DNA of 64,000 nt from Lumbricus rubellus (taxonomy: Eukaryota > Annelida > Clitellata > Crassiclitellata > Lumbricidae): assembly GCA_945859605.1 (NCBI GenBank), contig OX243814.1, positions 32,057,739-32,121,738 of the forward strand, written 5' to 3'. Positions 49,353-61,506 of this stretch are shown here, piece after piece. Positions within the stretch are counted from its first letter, which is position 1. The number at the start of each line of letters is the position of its first letter. A program made the position numbers and the translations under genes. Below the pieces are notes generated by a model. That model saw only the letters and a list, made by a program, of their open reading frames with translations, did not search any database and was not told where the DNA came from.

Positions 49353-49437
49353 CTTCGGGTTGGTGTTCTTCATCATCATCTGGAAAGCCCAAATCAATGT
49401 TGAGTGAGGCTGTATCACTCTGGTTATCACCATCATT
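49353..49437 (-). CDS. KLC: Kinesin light chain exon 3: acidic linker
   Basis: Acceptor GTTCGTTGTTAG, donor CCGAAG|GTATCA. It encodes NDGDNQSDTASLNIDLGFPD DDEEHQPE, then one base. In the family this linker has an L-F-P motif followed by acidic residues that folds back on the TPR groove to autoinhibit cargo binding. Here the core reads L-G-F-P followed by DDDEE, so the acidic part is kept and the leucine is displaced by one residue. Confidence 0.88.
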
Positions 49438-49573
49438 CTAACAACGAACAAAACAAACCATTTTACAAACAAATCATCGAGAACATTTAATAAGAAACTA
49501 GTTTTTATTAAGACAAATCCACAGAAATCTCTGCTCACATCTGAATGTCAGTCACATAAGAATTGATATAAAT

Positions 49574-49796
49574 GGGGCGCGGTGGTGTAGTGGTGGCGTC
49601 GTTGCCTTGGAGCCGGAAGGTTCGATTCGAATCCACCTCATCGCGTAAGGACCTTGGGCAAGTCCTTCACTCACAAATGCTCAGCGCTTCGGCGTGAAAC
49701 TCTGATGCAGTGTCCACTCTGCATTCGGGAGCGCCTCTGAGTAGTGGGAGCTTGAAGGGGCGCAATAACAAATGCACATGCAAACAAACAAACAAA
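49574..49796 (+). repeat. tRNA-derived SINE, full length
   Basis: GGGGCGCGGTGGTGTAGTGG head, TTGCCTTGGAGCCGGAAGG, a rearranged B box, CTTGGGCAAGTCCTTCACTC, CTTCGGCGTGAAACTCTGAT, tail GGGAGCGCCTCTGAGTAGTG, GGGGCGCAATAACA and CAAACAAACAAA. It is the closest relative of the copy at 1802-2049. Confidence 0.9.
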
Positions 49797-49932
49797 TTAT
49801 TCCAAGATGTGAATCGCCATCCACGATCCGTGATTTTCATTACGAATTATGTCGTCATGTTTTGTGTCATCAGATTTTGCTAAAATGAGAATTTTCATGT
49901 TGCGTTAATGTGAACTGCCATAATCCCTTTCA

Positions 49933-50301
<369 letters not shown>

Positions 50302-50576
50302 CTACTACTTTTTGAACAACCTCGGTTGGATCCAGACAAAATCACCATATTAAAACCCAATCTTAAATCTAATATTCTCATTGTAGGTACCAAGAAGTTA
50401 TAATAATTTGACAAGTAATGCGCTACTTTAAAAAGGAAGCAACTTTGAGTCATATGTAAAGTTTCTGGAAATGACATACCAGAATTACAGAGACAAATCA
50501 TGATTAGACTGATTGTGGATATCTGCAATTCGATGGATTCTGGATGTTTCATGCTATTCGCTCTCCCATCAGCTCA

Positions 50577-50577
50577 C

Positions 50578-50609
<32 letters not shown>

Positions 50610-50611
50610 TA
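50577..50611. repeat. (ATA)n microsatellite
   Basis: About eleven AATA/ATA units. Confidence 0.9.
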
Positions 50612-51175
50612 CGACGATTTATATGGCTCAGATAGCACAGCTTGTACAACAATTCAGTGTTAAACACTGTCAAAGAATTGATAAAGTTGCAAATCCCTGC
50701 TGGAATCAATCACTCGTATTATATGCAACTTGGGTGTGTGCTTCGGGACAGATATCAATCAAGAACTTACCAAGTTACCAAACAAATTGTTTTACATATC
50801 CGACTTCAATCATCTGCACTTTTAATCTAGCATCAGTCTAATTCCTGCAGGCCTGCCACAGTTTCACAGTTGCAACAAGTCCGGTACAGTCTCATCTATG
50901 CTGCCTGAATCATGACTGATATATGCCAACAATTTCACTTAAATAGTTATACACACACACAAAACTGCACCAACACCCTGTTGTAGATTGAATTGAATTA
51001 AAAACTCTCTTGCTAGGCATTGCCTCATCTCTTTGGTACTGGTCAGCATTCTATATTCTACTTTATTTACGGGTTATAAAGCACTTCTCTCAGTAGAGTC
51101 TAATCAGAGATGCCGTTAGTGTGAAGAAGCCCTCGAAAAAGAAAAGTCTTAAGACAACGAACAGAAACTTATAGT

Positions 51176-51362
51176 AGTGCCCCGCTATCTGGAATGGCCT
51201 CCCACTAAACTTGCAACTTACGCCTAGACTAAATTCACCTGCTTTTTATAAGTTGCTCAAAACCTATTATTTTAGCTGTGGCTGGACTGGGAGCGCCTCT
51301 GAGTAGGTTTCCTGAAGAAGCGCTATATAAATTCACGAAATGAATGAATGAATGAATGAATA
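51176..51362 (+). mobile_element. LINE 3' fragment with (GAAT)n tail
   Basis: Broken reading frames give a LSGMASH...FISCSKPIILAVAGLG pattern, the remnant of a reverse transcriptase polyprotein C terminus. Then GGGAGCGCCTCTGAGTAGG, GAAGCGCTATATAAATTC and GAATGAATGAATGAA. The 3' module is the same as in the tRNA-derived SINEs. Confidence 0.65.
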
Positions 51363-51396
51363 TCTCAGCACGAGAGTTATAATACATTAATGATAC

Positions 51397-51655
51397 CTGT
51401 GCTTCTCCCAACGCCAATTCGATCATTTCGATCCCCTTCTTTATCATCGAGATCTTCTCGTCGGATAAATTACTTGAAGCATTTTCGTTGTTTGTCGTCG
51501 TCGGCGGCGGCGGTTTGACGGAAGCGAGAACGCTGTTGAGAACCTGTTGGTGTTCGACTCGTAACGTATCTAATCCCTGCATGACAGTCTTTGTACACGT
51601 CATGATCTCTTCCTGTGACATCGGCGTCATCTTACCAATCTCCTCAATTTTCTTT
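51397..51655 (-). CDS. KLC: Kinesin light chain exon 1 of the visible coding part
   Basis: Kinesin light chains pair with heavy chains in the kinesin-1 motor and link it to cargo; the protein is cytosolic. Acceptor TATGTTTCTGCAG, donor GCACAG|GTATCA. From ATG at 51630: MTPMSQEEIMTCTKTVMQGL, DTLRVEHQQVLNSVLASV, a Pro/Thr/Asn insert (PPPPTTTNNEN), and LSDEKISMIKKGIEMIELAL GEAQ, matching family SQEEI...QVIQGLEALK...MIRKSLEMLELGLSEAQ. Frame upstream of the ATG is open to the acceptor (KKIEEIGK), so translation may begin in an unseen upstream exon. The assembled product through exon 13 is about 546-549 residues, the usual length without the variable tail. Confidence 0.93.
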
Positions 51656-51659
51656 CTGC

Positions 51660-52062
51660 AGAAACATAAAAATCAGAGAAAAATCACAATTAACTGACTG
51701 TTTGACTGGAATTACATGCTGTGGCTGGGCTGGGAGCGCATCTGAGCAGAGATATAAAAAATCAGAGAAAAATAATAAACAGACTGTTTGACTAGAATTA
51801 CATGCTGTGGCTGGGCTGGGAGTGCATCTGAGCAGACACAAAAAATCAGAGAAAAATAATAAACAGACTGTTTGACTAGAATTACATGCTGTGGCTGGGC
51901 TGGGAGTGCATCTGAGCAGACACATAAAAATTAGAGTTAAAACTAATGAAAAGACTGCTTGACTGTCCACAATTACATGCCGTGGCTGGGCTGGGAGCAC
52001 CTCTGAGTAGTTTTCTTGAAGGGGCACTATATAAATTCATAGAATGAATGAATGAATGATTA
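51660..52062 (+). repeat. Tandem array of a LINE-tail segment, about 85-bp units
   Basis: Four consecutive units each contain CAGAGAAAAAT (or ATTAGAGTTAAAA), GACTGYTTGACT, ACATGCTGTGGCTGGGCTGG and GAGYGCATCTGAGCAG. The last unit runs into the complete tail GGGAGCACCTCTGAGTAG, GGGGCACTATATAAATTC and GAATGAATGAATGA. A LINE 3' end seems to have been partly duplicated in tandem just upstream of the kinesin light chain exon. Confidence 0.85.
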
Positions 52063-53833
52063 AACTGTTTATAATAAATGCACTGATTCATTCCCTCTTC
52101 AGATTGAAATATTTATATCTCCCTGATTCTAAATTCAGCTGCATTTCATTACAAGTTTTCATTTCCAAGCATGATTTATAATATTACACAATGCTGGTCA
52201 ATTATACAGATGAAAGAAACTAAATCAGCTTTTCTAGGAAAGGCTCAAACCATAGCACACATTGGCTTTGAATGAACTCAGTAATTTTCAAACTCTCATA
52301 CCATAGTAACATATACAATGCAATGACAGACAACAGTAGAATACCTTTGTCTGAAGACCAAGCCATCCTTCAACCATTGCTCAAATATCTTCTATTAGAA
52401 ATCTTATCTTAATGAAAACTAATCTCTCCTATCTGAAAGGAACACTATAGACTATGTGATTTTTTAAACCTGAATATGTCTCGTTCATTTTTCTTTAAAA
52501 AAAAACAATCGAGAGATATGGAAATGTTTCACCATCAATCAAAAACTCAGAAATATGAAAATAATATTTTCATCTTTGAGGCACTAGCAAACGTCTTTTA
52601 CACAATTAAGATCATGAACTGTTTGTTGCACTTATTCATACTTATACTTAATCCAAAAAGTATTCAAAAAAGGTGTCTGTATAAAACAAATAAAAATTGT
52701 AAACAAAGCTTGTGGCACTGTCTGTGACAATAGCCTAATAGTACGCCTAATGTTGATGACCTTAATCAAAGGACACTAATGATCATAATCGTGATAGCGA
52801 GAGGTGGCGTGGCCGACTTCCTTCTACTGACAATGAAGATGATGATAATGACAATGATCAAGAAATGAATATTACAGAATTGAAACTGCAGGTGATTCAT
52901 ATGTAATTTAAATCACAGAAACTGTAATCCCTAATAATTGATTAACAATTTACATAACTGAAACTGTAATCTCCAATTATCATCAACAATTTACATGACT
53001 GAAACTGTAAACCTTGATGATTCATTTGCTGATGAGTCAATAATGCACGACAGAAGCAGTACTCTTTCATGATTCATGATCATAATTAACATGATGAATG
53101 CCACTCACAGAAAACAATAATTAGCGTACAGCATTTGTTTACTGCAGATGATAGCACCACATTTTTCACACCCACACAGAACATAGACTTACATCTGATA
53201 GTCCTTCATTTTCAGCATCGTATAATAATATTCAACACACTAAGACAGAATTCGATCGTCGCAGATCTCCATCCACAGCCGGTGGTCGTCCAGTGTTCCT
53301 CTTCTGCGCCAGATCACACCATGTCCCCACACACACACTGACCAGCAGCAGTGCTTATCATAATTATTACTGGACAAACACCACTTCACCGACTGTATAC
53401 CGTGCCAGATTCTGTCGCCGCAGAATCGCCTCACAATCCTAAACCTACACGGGCAATCCCACGGCTTTAGCTCCTAGGAGTTTCTGCAGACGCTTGTCTT
53501 TGCAAAGCTCGTAAAATTGTCGGTTTTTCAAAAAAAATTCGGCACGTATAGACTGTTGGCTGCTGCTGTGAGGAGGAAGGAGGCGACAGGCCAGGCGACG
53601 GCGGTTCGATGGACCGGACGGAGGTAGAGCGGGTCCGGTTGCGAGGCATTGATCCAGTGATGGGCCAGCATAATGCACATGCACGGAGGCTGCTGCTGGA
53701 CAGCGAGCGCTCGGCGGCTCTGACCGTGAGTCAGCCGTGTCGTGCTGCGGATCGATGCCGGAGCAGGCGGTGGTCATGCTGTACTGACGGCTGCAGAGTT
53801 GGCAAAGAGAAGAAGAAGGAAGAGTAAACAAAC
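52063..53833. other. No recognised gene; possible upstream region of kinesin light chain
   Basis: Mostly AT-rich. The 53240-53830 part is richer in CG and might include a promoter or untranslated exon. Four spaced repeats of ACTGAAACTGTAA-like sequence occur near 52885-53012. Frames here do not resemble known proteins. Confidence 0.3.
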
Positions 53834-54215
53834 AAGGAGGAGGAGGAGGAGGAATAGGAGTAGGAAGCAGAAGCACAGGAAGAGGAAATGAAAGAGGATA
53901 AATGGCAGGAAGAGAGAAGAAGAGGAAGAGTAAACAGACGAGGATGAGGAGAAGAAGGAGGAGGAAGAGGAAGAGGAGGAGGAAAAGGCGGAGGAGAAGG
54001 AGGGAATAGGAGCAGGAAGAAGTAGAGGATGAGGAAATGAAAGAGGATAAAAGGCAGGAAGAGAGAAGACGAGGAAGAGTAAACAGACGAGGAGGAGAAG
54101 GCGGAGGCGGAGGAGGAGGAGGAGAGGAGAAGGAGGAAGGAATAGGAGCAGGAAGAAGAAGTACAGGAAGAGGAAATGAAAGAGGATAAAAAAACAGGAA
54201 GAGAGAAGAAGAGGA
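53834..54215. repeat. Polypurine array with about 170-bp higher-order repeat
   Basis: GGA/GAA tract in which AGGAAATGAAAGAGGATAAA occurs three times (about 53880, 54032, 54170) and AGAGTAAACAGACGAGG twice, showing segmental duplication. Confidence 0.9.
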
Positions 54216-54660
54216 AGTGGAGTACAGGATGTGCTCTGATACTACAGTCAAGGCGCCAAGACGGAATGAGGCACTGACGCTAGACATTGCATTCCTCCCC
54301 ACATCCCACCCTCCCCTACCCCACTGCTTGGCCATATACATCAACTGCGCAGTGCAACATGTCTGCTCAAGGCCATTGACCAACACAGAAAAACCATTGA
54401 AAAAACGATCTCAGTGGCATTCGCTGGTCAGTTGTCTTGTCGAACAGATCTGGACAGCTGACTTACAGGTCACTTATCGCAATAGGAAATCGATATTTTG
54501 AAATGAATAAATAACTTGACATACATCGACAAACAAGTTTAAAACCCTTGAGAGTGTGGCATCGTAATCAATGTCTTGGATTACTTAGCCATAAATATTG
54601 CAAATCAGCAACTTAAAAAAACCCAGCTGAGGCTTGAATTCCAAGATATTAAAATGTATA

Positions 54661-54882
54661 TATGAGTACTTGTTATAGTGCCCTTTCAAGATTTTACTCA
54701 TAGGCGCTCCAGACTACAGTGCGGACACTGATTAGAAATTTCGCACCGAAGCGCACGAGCAAGCAATTGCAAGTGAAGGATCTGCTCAAGGTCGCTACGT
54801 GGTGGCTTGAGTAGGATTCGAACCCTCAACTCTCCAACTCCAAGGGACTGAAATATCCCTACACCACCACCGTGCTTCATGC
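54661..54882 (-). repeat. tRNA-derived SINE, full length, diverged
   Basis: On the minus strand: GGTGGTGGTGTAGGGATATT head, CCCTTGGAGTTGGAGAG, GGGTTCGAATCCTACTCAAG, GCAGATCCTTCACTTGCAAT, GCGCTTCGGTGCGAAA, then GGAGCGCCTATGAGTA and GGGCACTATAACAAG. Confidence 0.85.
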
Positions 54883-55229
54883 AAATAACTTATGCATGCA
54901 ACAATTAAATAACTTTTCAAATAAATAAAGTACCAAATTGAGTCCTGTAGTCTAGACAGACATAAGTCAAAATAATAACACTGGCCATAATAAAAGCACA
55001 TGCTGCCATTCCATGCAAAGTAAGCCATAAACGCACAGTCGTTTGACAGCACATGGGTATACACTATACACAGTGATATTTAGCTACTCCATTCATCAGA
55101 GGCTTTCCAGGTGGCTTACCAGCTGACTGAAGAGAATCACGAATGACGTCAATAGCGTCATTTATATGCACATATATTCATCTGTGTGCATGCACATAGC
55201 TGAGCACCGTGTGTGTTTGTGTGCGCAGC

Positions 55230-55365
55230 GCTTGTGTGCGAGTATTCACAAATAAAGTATCAAAGAGTACTCACAAATAAAATGTCAAAGAGTATTCACA
55301 AATAAAATGTAGAACAGTGCTCACAAATAAAATGTCAGAGGACTCACAAATCAAATGTCAAAGAG
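55230..55365. repeat. Short tandem repeat, four units
   Basis: Units of ACTCACAAATAAAATGTCAA AGAGT type, diverged, about 30 bp each. Confidence 0.7.
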
Positions 55366-55694
55366 GATAGTTATTATATTATTTAAAGCAATTTTTTCTG
55401 ATAACTTATTTAATTTGTAAGAGAACTTCATTCAGGCATGGCTTTGATGCTTAAATATCAATCCATCTCAGTTCTTTAACAATAGATTAATAACAACAAT
55501 GCTCGTTTACTCAGTAATTACTTACCTACTTACTCTCGCCAATTCTGTCAAGAAGAAATAAACTCCGTGAAATAAAAACGTGAAATACAAAGCCAATCAA
55601 TATAAATTATATAGATGAATTCTGAATGACTGAATTTTCTTGCTGATTTTTTTGACACATTGAACTGGATTTGGTCCTAAAGTTTTTTTGTATG

Positions 55695-55772
55695 TGCAAT
55701 TGTTATAGCGCCCCTTCAATCTCTCTTTCTACTCAGAGGCGCTCCCGAATGCAGAGTGCCAAGCACTCAAAT
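55695..55772 (-). repeat. SINE/LINE 3' tail fragment
   Basis: On the minus strand: CACTCTGCATTCGGGAGCGC, CTCTGAGTAGAAAGAGAG, ATTGAAGGGGCGCTATAACA and ATTGCACATAC. This is the SINE end including the piece just upstream of the shared tail. Confidence 0.8.
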
Positions 55773-56340
55773 CTCGAACACATATAAAAATGTTACAATG
55801 TCACAATTGATTGCTGTTTGATCTTTTTTCTGGAATCATGAAATCCGTGAGCACATGTAATTTGGTCTGAATGATTGCTGCCAAGTTTTTTGTGGCAGAC
55901 AGTAACAACTAGATAACAGGTGGCAATTGATCTTTTTGTGGCTGGTGTGATCATGTCTGGTAGCAACCTCAGGATATGAAGTCTCACTGACAGGCTGTGA
56001 ATGCTGTGAATGATGAGCTTGTCTGCCCAGGAATCTGTTCCAGCATTTCCAAACACATCCTAAACACACACACTGTTTTCCGCCATTAACTCCTCTTCTA
56101 CTCTACAGCTAAAGCTTAACATTTCCTGTCAATAGCTCCATTGTCACGTCTTAGTCGTCTATCCAGGTGGAAAATATTTTGGCTATAATTATGGACTTGA
56201 GTATATGGCATTATTGGTTTTTTTTACATGGTATAATACTAATATTAGATCAATGTTGACTAAAGTCTTAGGCATTAATTTGGGATTGTTAGATTGTTAC
56301 AGTGATGCTGTACTTGTCAGTATGAATCAAAAAAGAATAT
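55773..56340. other. No recognised feature
   Basis: A minus-strand open stretch at 55793-56056 has no similarity I recognise and no supported splice context; left uncalled. Confidence 0.35.
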
Positions 56341-56471
56341 TACTGTTAGTATTACTATTATTATTATTTATAATAATAATAATAATTATTAATAGAGATA
56401 ATTATTATTATTTATAATAATAATCATATAATAATCATTATTATCATTATTATCATTATTATTATTATTTA

Positions 56472-56504
<33 letters not shown>

Positions 56505-56515
56505 ATATTATTATT
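56341..56515. repeat. ATT/AATA-rich stretch with inverted arms
   Basis: TTATTATTATTTATAATAAT and similar blocks alternate in orientation, so long AT hairpins are possible. Confidence 0.85.
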
Positions 56516-56559
56516 TTCATCTGTTACTACTATATCATTCTCATATTACTATGTACTTG

Positions 56560-56649
56560 TCATTATCATTATTATCATTATTATCATTATTATTATTATC
56601 ATTATTGTCATTATCATTATTATCATTATTATCATTATTATCATTATTA

Positions 56650-56680
<31 letters not shown>

Positions 56681-56703
56681 CATCATTATTATTATTATTA
56701 AAT
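56560..56703. repeat. (TCATTATTA)n array
   Basis: About 140 bp of TCATTATTATCATTATTA units. Confidence 0.95.
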
Positions 56704-57084
56704 ATACATATAAAAACTTCTTACTTAAGCCATCCAGAGTAGGCTGGTGATGTCTGCCGTGACCAGTCCTCCATCTGACCTTTGACCTATGGACGTTCTT
56801 ATCAAACCCTGATTAACCGGAAATTCTGAAACGACAACAACACATCATTTACTATCGTGGTGACAAACATTCTCGTTGGCAATTTAACAAAAGAAACAAA
56901 AACACCTTCGTTGCTCAAATAAATGAATAATGGAGAGAAACAGCAAAATAATTCAGTAACTGGCGTTGGCTTTCACTGTGTGTGTTCCGGCTGACAGTCT
57001 GACATTTACTTCCACGCAGTCTGAATAATAGACTTTCTGACATGACAGCTGAATACTTGAATAGAGGGACAAAAAAACAAGAAA

Positions 57085-57395
57085 GAAATGAATGAACGAA
57101 GGAAGGAAGAAAGGAATGAATGAACAAGCAGGAAGGAAGGAAGGAAGGAACGAACAAAGGAAGGAACAAAGAAAGGAAGGAAGGAACGAAGTAAGGAACG
57201 AACAAACAAACAAACGAAGGAAGGAAGGAATGAACGAACAAAGGAAGGAACAAAGGAACAAAGGAAGAAGCAAAGTAAGGAATGAACAAACCAACGAAGG
57301 AATGAAGAAAGGAACAAAGGAAGGAAGAAAGGAAGTTCAGCGAAGTAAAGAACGTACAAACAAACGAAGGAAGAAAGGAAGGAAGAAGGAAAGAA
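57085..57395. repeat. (GGAA)n array with AACGAAC/AACAAA variants
   Basis: About 310 bp; frames through it give Phe/Leu/Ser-rich or Lys/Glu-rich repeats and are not genes. Confidence 0.95.
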
Positions 57396-57399
57396 CTTG

Positions 57400-58260
57400 G
57401 TAACAAATATTTCTCTTTCGGTGTCTTCTCCTTACAACTGAAGACTGAGAACTACCAATTTTTTTCTAGAAGCTGAAGCAGTTCGTAAGCAATAACGACG
57501 ATGAATAACAGCACTTCATCATAACAACAACAACATCAACAACAACAACAACGTAGCGATATATTATCATCAAACGCACTCAAACAGCAATGGATTTGGG
57601 AATAAAGCAGTGGAAGAGAAGCACTGGTCACCAGAGATAAACACAGACATACAGACAGGAAGAGTGACCGATGGTAGAAGAACGAAGGGGAGAGTGGGAC
57701 TGTCTGGCAGAGTCCGCCATGTATGGGGGAATCTGGAGACAGACTGTCTGAATCAATACTCCATTAGATAGACACCGACGGCCAAAGCCAGCCAGCCAGG
57801 CACTGTGGTGGTGGTGGTGCTGGTGGTGGTGGTGGTCTTCAGTGAAGACTCAACTTCATGGCTCATTGGTCAGTGCGATGCTAACCAACAAGAGTTAAAG
57901 CCAATGATCAGAGATCAGATTCTGTCTGAGACAGTCTATGAACAACACATTGAACAGCAAATATGAACACAATGAACAGCAAAAGATTACATCTCAATAT
58001 GGTGATTTGACTGGAAAGTTACCAGTTCAACCCGTTTGTTTGTAACAGATAAAGCTGTGGTCTTATCGGCTCAAACATGAACGAGATTTAGTTATTGATT
58101 ATTAACTATTTGATTAAACTCAGATTAATTATCAGAGACGATTGCACCGCAAGCGTAACTGATGCAAATTTCATCAGCAAAAAAGTGCACAGGAATTACA
58201 AGAGTCACCAGGTCACACTGCACTGCATAGTGCATAATATTATATCCATTCATTAACTCA
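57400..58260. other. No recognised gene
   Basis: Contains a short AAC run at about 57524-57552 and a (GGT)n run at about 57806-57835; otherwise single copy. Confidence 0.4.
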
Positions 58261-58279
58261 GAACATTAATATTTGTTCA

Positions 58280-58650
58280 AAGTGCCTCTTCCAGGTTTCT
58301 AATTATAGGTGCTTCCGACCAACCTCTGGCAGAAAGGGACAGGCTGTTATAAAATATTCAGAAAGATCTCTAGGTACGAGCCACAACTCTGGGGGGGAGG
58401 TTAACCCATTCAAAACAGTTGGACCAACAACAGAAAACACTGATGAGTACATCCTGTGCTGACCAAGGGTGGCACAGATGTCCAGTATGTCCATTCCAAC
58501 ACCTTAGAAGGTTGTAAATCATAGTTTGTAAACTTCTTGCATCACAATGTGTTGGAGCAGACAAATTAACCTTCTTGGTTGGATCATCCAAAACACTGTG
58601 GGATGCATCATGCATTGATTTAATAGACTTGCGCATCACAGTAGAGAATC
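58280..58650 (-). mobile_element. Degraded LINE 3' end (tentative)
   Basis: On the minus strand, frames carry QHRMYSSVFSVVGPTVLNGL, close to the FSVVGPxxWNxL box of reverse transcriptase tails, and a GGAAGCACCTATAATTAG, GAAGAGGCACTTTGAACA end resembling the shared tail. Frames are broken. Confidence 0.45.
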
Positions 58651-60900
58651 TATAGAAGTTCACTTAATGTTACAATATTAAAATATTCATGCATGTGTAC
58701 ACAACTGCAGTGCATAAAGTGTGGAAGTATAAGTGCCAGGACGCCCTTTACCTTTCCAAAAGAAGTGCCTGGACGCTCTTACCTGTTCAGGCTGTGCTGG
58801 CCAATAAGTGGCAGGACAGCGTTCAGATTTTAAAATAAGTGCATGGACGCCGTCCATGACCGTCCAGCCACACTTTAAGCCCTACACAACTGAGCAGTGA
58901 AACATTTCCGACACTGTGACCTACTTTTTTTATTAAGAATGGCATGACCAACTTCTGAGTTAGTCGTTTTGCTCTTCAAGTTGGTCTGGGGCAAAGATCA
59001 AATTGCCAACATTTCAGAGCACATAATATTTATTGAACGAAATTTCTATTGAAATTTTTTTTAATTTTAAAGAGTATTTCCACATAAATGCTGGCCTTAT
59101 CATTGACTCAAACCAAACAGTCAGATTTTTACCTGAGGAAAATACCCTAAACCACATCCGACCAAATGATTTCAGAGTGATTTTCAAAACAAATATTTAT
59201 TATATAAACTCAAAAATAAGTGATTTAACTAACTCTTTCGTAAAATTACTAATCTGTGACTGCCAGAAGCTACTGCTACTGTAGCAGAAGAACCCATCCC
59301 ATGATAGCTGCTGGTGTATGTCAGGTGTTCTGCTAACAATAAATTCTTCCCTTTATAGCAGTCAATGTCATGTGTTTAAGGCACATTAAACTAAGATATA
59401 TTCAGACACATCAAGATGTTCACATCATTTATTTTAAGAACTAATCAGGAACCTATATCACCTGCCAGGAAATAACGCATTGCCTAAGATAACTAATGGA
59501 CAAATATTTCACGTACTTACTACACTTGCTGATTTTTTCCTCTCTCCGCGCTTTTTGCATCATGTGCCAGTCCACCCCACCGGTTTAAATGCCTCTGGTC
59601 CTAACGGAAGCAATATATAATCCACATCCGGCTCTCCAGTAATCCACAGGAATTTAATAAATAATAGATTGCGCACCTCCCTCATCTGATATTGACCTTA
59701 CATAATTAATTAATTTACGCGTATGATTGCGAGCAGTTAAGTTCTTAGTTAAACCTCAAATCGAACTGACATAAATAAATGAAGTTTTTATACAATAACT
59801 GCATTAAATCATGATTATAATCATTACTCATATTATTGTTAAAATGGATAATTCTGCCATAATCAACTGTTTTAACCACAGTATGTGATAACCCATACTC
59901 GGGGTGACCATACTCAGCGGGTTCTGATCCCATTGTAGCCGATATTGCAACATTGTCTAATTTCTTCTATACTGACTGTTACAATTGGTTGCAATAAAAA
60001 AAGCCTTGGTTGATTGACATAATTATAATTAATTCCTCATGAGTATGTGGTCTAGATTCCAACTGCCATACAGGCTGCAAGAGCAACAGCTTATCATGCC
60101 TCAGGAAAATTATTCCTGCCTTTGGAAGACATAATTAGCGTGGAGACCAGCCTTAATGTGTCCACTCTTCACAAGCTGCATACATATTAATAAAATGCTT
60201 TGCTGAAGCCAAGAGAAAGACAGGCAGTTGGCACAGGTGCAATCTATTCACCTGCGGCAGAAACACAGGTGAGTCTGGACAGTAAGATGCGACAGGTATT
60301 TCCACAATAATTGCTATGACATGGCTAGCTGCAAGTTCTGCTATGACATGACCATTGGCTAGAGCTCTGTCCAGTGTGCAGGGGCAATATACAAGTGAGA
60401 ACTGGAGGACAGTTTCACTAAAAATATCTGAAAAAAATGGAATAATTTTTTGGACAAGCCTGGTAACGTAAAATTGAATAATTACTAGACACAGTTAACC
60501 ACAAAATCCATTTCTGTTTTTCAGGATCATGCACAACAGCAACAGGGAAATTCGATTATCAGCTTTAAAGACGACAATCATTCTTTGTTTACAAAATGAT
60601 AATCGAATTTATTTTTATACCATGAAAACTGGAACTCTATGCTTCAATTAACTTTTACAATTGCAGCTTATCTTAAGATGAAACTGTTAATATAGATCTG
60701 CCAGATCTATGGATCATACTTCAAGGCCTTTGGTAGGTCCTTAAATGCAAAAATTTAAAGATGATCCCTTACAAAATTCAGCTTGTCAACATAGAAGACA
60801 CGCAACAGAAATATTATCAACCATGAATAGAAAAAATAAAGATATATTCTGAGGTTCAGCTGAAGGTCAGATAGCGCTACGCATGTGAAGAATAGGGTGA
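58651..60900. other. No recognised feature
   Basis: AT-rich single-copy looking DNA. Three imperfect repeats of AAGTGCCTGGACGCTCTTAC-like sequence occur at 58731-58850. Confidence 0.35.
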
Positions 60901-60936
60901 AAATAGCCAAATCAGCACTTTCTGATTTGGCTATTT
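60901..60936. repeat. Perfect short hairpin
   Basis: Arms AAATAGCCAAATCAG and CTGATTTGGCTATTT (15 bp, no mismatch) around a 6-base loop CACTTT. Confidence 0.9.
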
Positions 60937-61453
60937 AGACATTCAAATGGAAGTATAAATGCATTCAAAAAAATTGCTCACATACTGCTGCTTGCAGAAA
61001 ATCGTGGTTCTTCCCAAAGGTGGCAGAGTTTTTTGTGCATCCTATCTAATTATTAATTTAAAAGGCATTAGTCTGTATTTTATGCTTGGGAAACTCGCTC
61101 ATCTGACCTTCTTTTGCCGACCCAGTCAGTCTAGTGCACTTGTCTGATCTCTTTCCTTCCTCCCTACGACTCGTCTAACCTTTTATCTCTAAATGCCACA
61201 CAGGTCTTTGAATTATAAAAACATCAACACTCGATCACGGCACAGAAAGGATGGGAATATCAGCTTAATGCTCTTGAATTCTACGGCACTACACGCCTCC
61301 AACTGGTACGACCACATATAGGCTACGAAATTATGTTATGTATACAAGCAAACGGTTAGGCGCTTTGTAGAAAAGTAGCAGCGATGATATTGGAGCCGAT
61401 ACGGCTTTGGCCGATAACATCACAGCTTCCTCTGAATAAGCCATAACTCTAAT

Positions 61454-61499
61454 CGAGGACCCCGGTATTAAAGGCGTAGCGCTTATACCGGGGTCCTCG
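61454..61499. repeat. 46-bp GC-rich hairpin flanked by a direct repeat
   Basis: Perfect 15-bp arms CGAGGACCCCGGTAT and ATACCGGGGTCCTCG with a 16-base loop TAAAGGCGTAGCGCTT. CTCTAAT occurs immediately on both sides (61447-61453 and 61500-61506). Confidence 0.92.
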
Positions 61500-61506
61500 C
61501 TCTAAT

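Noticed and set aside
55793..56069. Two overlapping minus-strand open stretches of 77-87 codons
   Set aside because: No recognisable domain, and no supported splice sites.
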